NCBI GenBank assembly: GCA_014377145.1
Contig: JACMQE010000121.1
Coordinates: 1 to 17,811 of the forward strand
Reading direction: 5' to 3'
DNA: 17,811 nucleotides
From: Glaciimonas sp.
GTDB taxonomy: Bacteria; Pseudomonadota; Gammaproteobacteria; Burkholderiales; Burkholderiaceae
The number at the start of each line of letters is the position of its first letter. The first letter of the stretch is position 1. The notes under the pieces were generated by a model, which searched no databases, was not told the DNA's origin, and was given only the letters and a program-made list of their open reading frames with translations. Positions 16,962 through 17,811 of this stretch are shown piece after piece. The position numbers and the translations under genes are program-made.

Positions 16962-17756
16962 CTAAAACAACTCACCACCATCATGCCCAAAACGTCGAAG
17001 AACGCCATCAGCATCCATCGATATCCAACCACCGCGTTGCCTTACAACATCGTATTCCCAGTCCGGCAAAACATAGCGTTTCAATGTTTTCTCATTCTCA
17101 GTATAGATATGTAGTGCCGGACGATGCGTATGGCCATGAATTAGTGTATCGGTTCCTGTTTCGGTAAACAGTGCTGCAATAGCGTGTGGATTGACATCCA
17201 CGATTTCTATTGATTTGTGCTGCTGTTCTTTGCGGCTTTGATCTCGTACGCTTGCAATGATGGTTTTGCGTTGCGCCAGCGGTAGTGCCAGAAATTGTTG
17301 TTGCCATTCGGGCTGCCTTACCTGAGCTCGAAATGCCATGTAATTGACATCATCGGTACATTGGGCATCGCCATGTGCTAATCCTATGCGGTGACCAGCA
17401 ATGCTGGCTATAAACGGATCGGGCAGCAACGTCAGGTTAGCTGCTTGCGCAAAAGTATCAGCTACCAAAAAATCTCGATTGCCGGCGATCCAAAATACCG
17501 CCACCCCCGTCGCGCTAAGCTGACGAATAGCATCGGCAATTTGATGGTTATAGGGTTTTTCAAGATCGTCGTCACCAGCCCAATATTCGAACAAATCACC
17601 CATTAAGTATAGTTGTTGTGCGTTGCATGCGTGCGTTTGCAAAAAATTGTTAAATGCTTGCGTAGTGCAAGGATGTGCTTCCTGCAAATGCAGATCCGAG
17701 ATAAAAAGTGCAACCCCAGGTTTTTGTACTAGCGTGGGTAAAATGGTGTCTGACAT
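16962..17756 (-). CDS. lpxH: UDP-2,3-diacylglucosamine diphosphatase
   Basis: LpxH cleaves the pyrophosphate of UDP-2,3-diacylglucosamine to give lipid X and UMP, the fourth step of lipid A synthesis, at the inner face of the cytoplasmic membrane. The 264 residues are near the family norm, with all calcineurin-like metallophosphoesterase motifs: FISDLHL (D-x-H) near 19-25, LMGDLFEYW (GD) near 51-59, AGNRDF near 95-100, LAHGD near 126-130, and GHTHRP near 203-208. These hold the two Mn ions. The start ATG at 17756 lacks a clear Shine-Dalgarno. ppiB ends 24 bases upstream, so the two are probably one operon. In Burkholderiales cysE often follows lpxH; it is not seen here. The gene is intact, as expected for an outer-membrane essential function. 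Confidence 0.96.
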   Translation of the reverse strand: MSDTILPTLVQKPGVALFISDLHLQEAHPCTTQAFNNFLQTHACNAQQLYLMGDLFEYWAGDDDLEKPYNHQIADAIRQLSATGVAVFWIAGNRDFLVADTFAQAANLTLLPDPFIASIAGHRIGLAHGDAQCTDDVNYMAFRAQVRQPEWQQQFLALPLAQRKTIIASVRDQSRKEQQHKSIEIVDVNPHAIAALFTETGTDTLIHGHTHRPALHIYTENEKTLKRYVLPDWEYDVVRQRGGWISMDADGVLRRFGHDGGELF

Positions 17757-17780
17757 ATTAGATTGGTGAATGTTAGACGA

Positions 17781-17811
17781 TTAAATTACGTCGGCTTTTT
17801 CGATGATGACA
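17781..17811 (-). CDS. ppiB: Peptidyl-prolyl isomerase, last codons only (5' end outside window)
   Basis: The minus strand entering at 17811 reads V-I-I-E-K-A-D-V-I and TAA (17781-17783). This matches the typical C-terminus of cyclophilin-type PpiB (V-V/I-I-E-K/S-A-E/D-V), and ppiB directly before lpxH is a known Burkholderiales order. Only nine residues are visible, so the call rests mainly on synteny. Confidence 0.55.
   Translation of the reverse strand, partial: VIIEKADVI

Overview
The window looks like the chromosome of a betaproteobacterium, probably Burkholderiales and possibly Oxalobacteraceae-like. This is judged from the order thrS-infC-rpmI-rplT-pheS-pheT-ihfA-merR, the long N-terminal extension on IHF-alpha, and the ppiB-lpxH pair at the right edge. 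No database search was possible, so the taxonomy is inference.

Positions 1-6698 (+ strand) hold an intact, closely packed translation cluster: the 3' end of thrS, infC (IF-3, apparently starting at ATA), rpmI (L35), rplT (L20), a strong terminator-like hairpin, pheS and pheT (both subunits of phenylalanyl-tRNA synthetase), ihfA and a MerR-type regulator.

From about 6.9 kb to 16.9 kb the window is mostly a graveyard. It holds a upp gene broken by two frameshifts and a stop; a truncated IS3-family transposase; and a NalP-like subtilase autotransporter lipoprotein that can be reconstructed across at least seven frameshifts and four stops. Next comes a degraded phage lysis module (broken M15 peptidase, one intact holin-like ORF, one stop-interrupted small membrane protein). 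It is followed by an IS5-family transposase pseudogene, a yceH (DUF480) pseudogene and a C-terminal scrap of a cold-shock protein. The only clearly functional gene there is a tRNA-Leu(UAA) followed by a terminator. A small element with terminal inverted repeats, about 108 bp, lies just past the tRNA.

At the right edge, on the minus strand, lpxH (lipid A biosynthesis) is intact and preceded by the last codons of ppiB.

The contrast between flawless essential genes and heavily mutated dispensable ones argues for real genome erosion, as in a recently host-restricted bacterium, rather than sequencing error. I found no convincing new defence, CRISPR or biosynthetic system. The most interesting items are the decayed autotransporter, the ATA start of infC, leader-RNA structures before rpmI and pheS, the intact holin-like ORF among wrecked neighbours, and the small inverted-repeat element.
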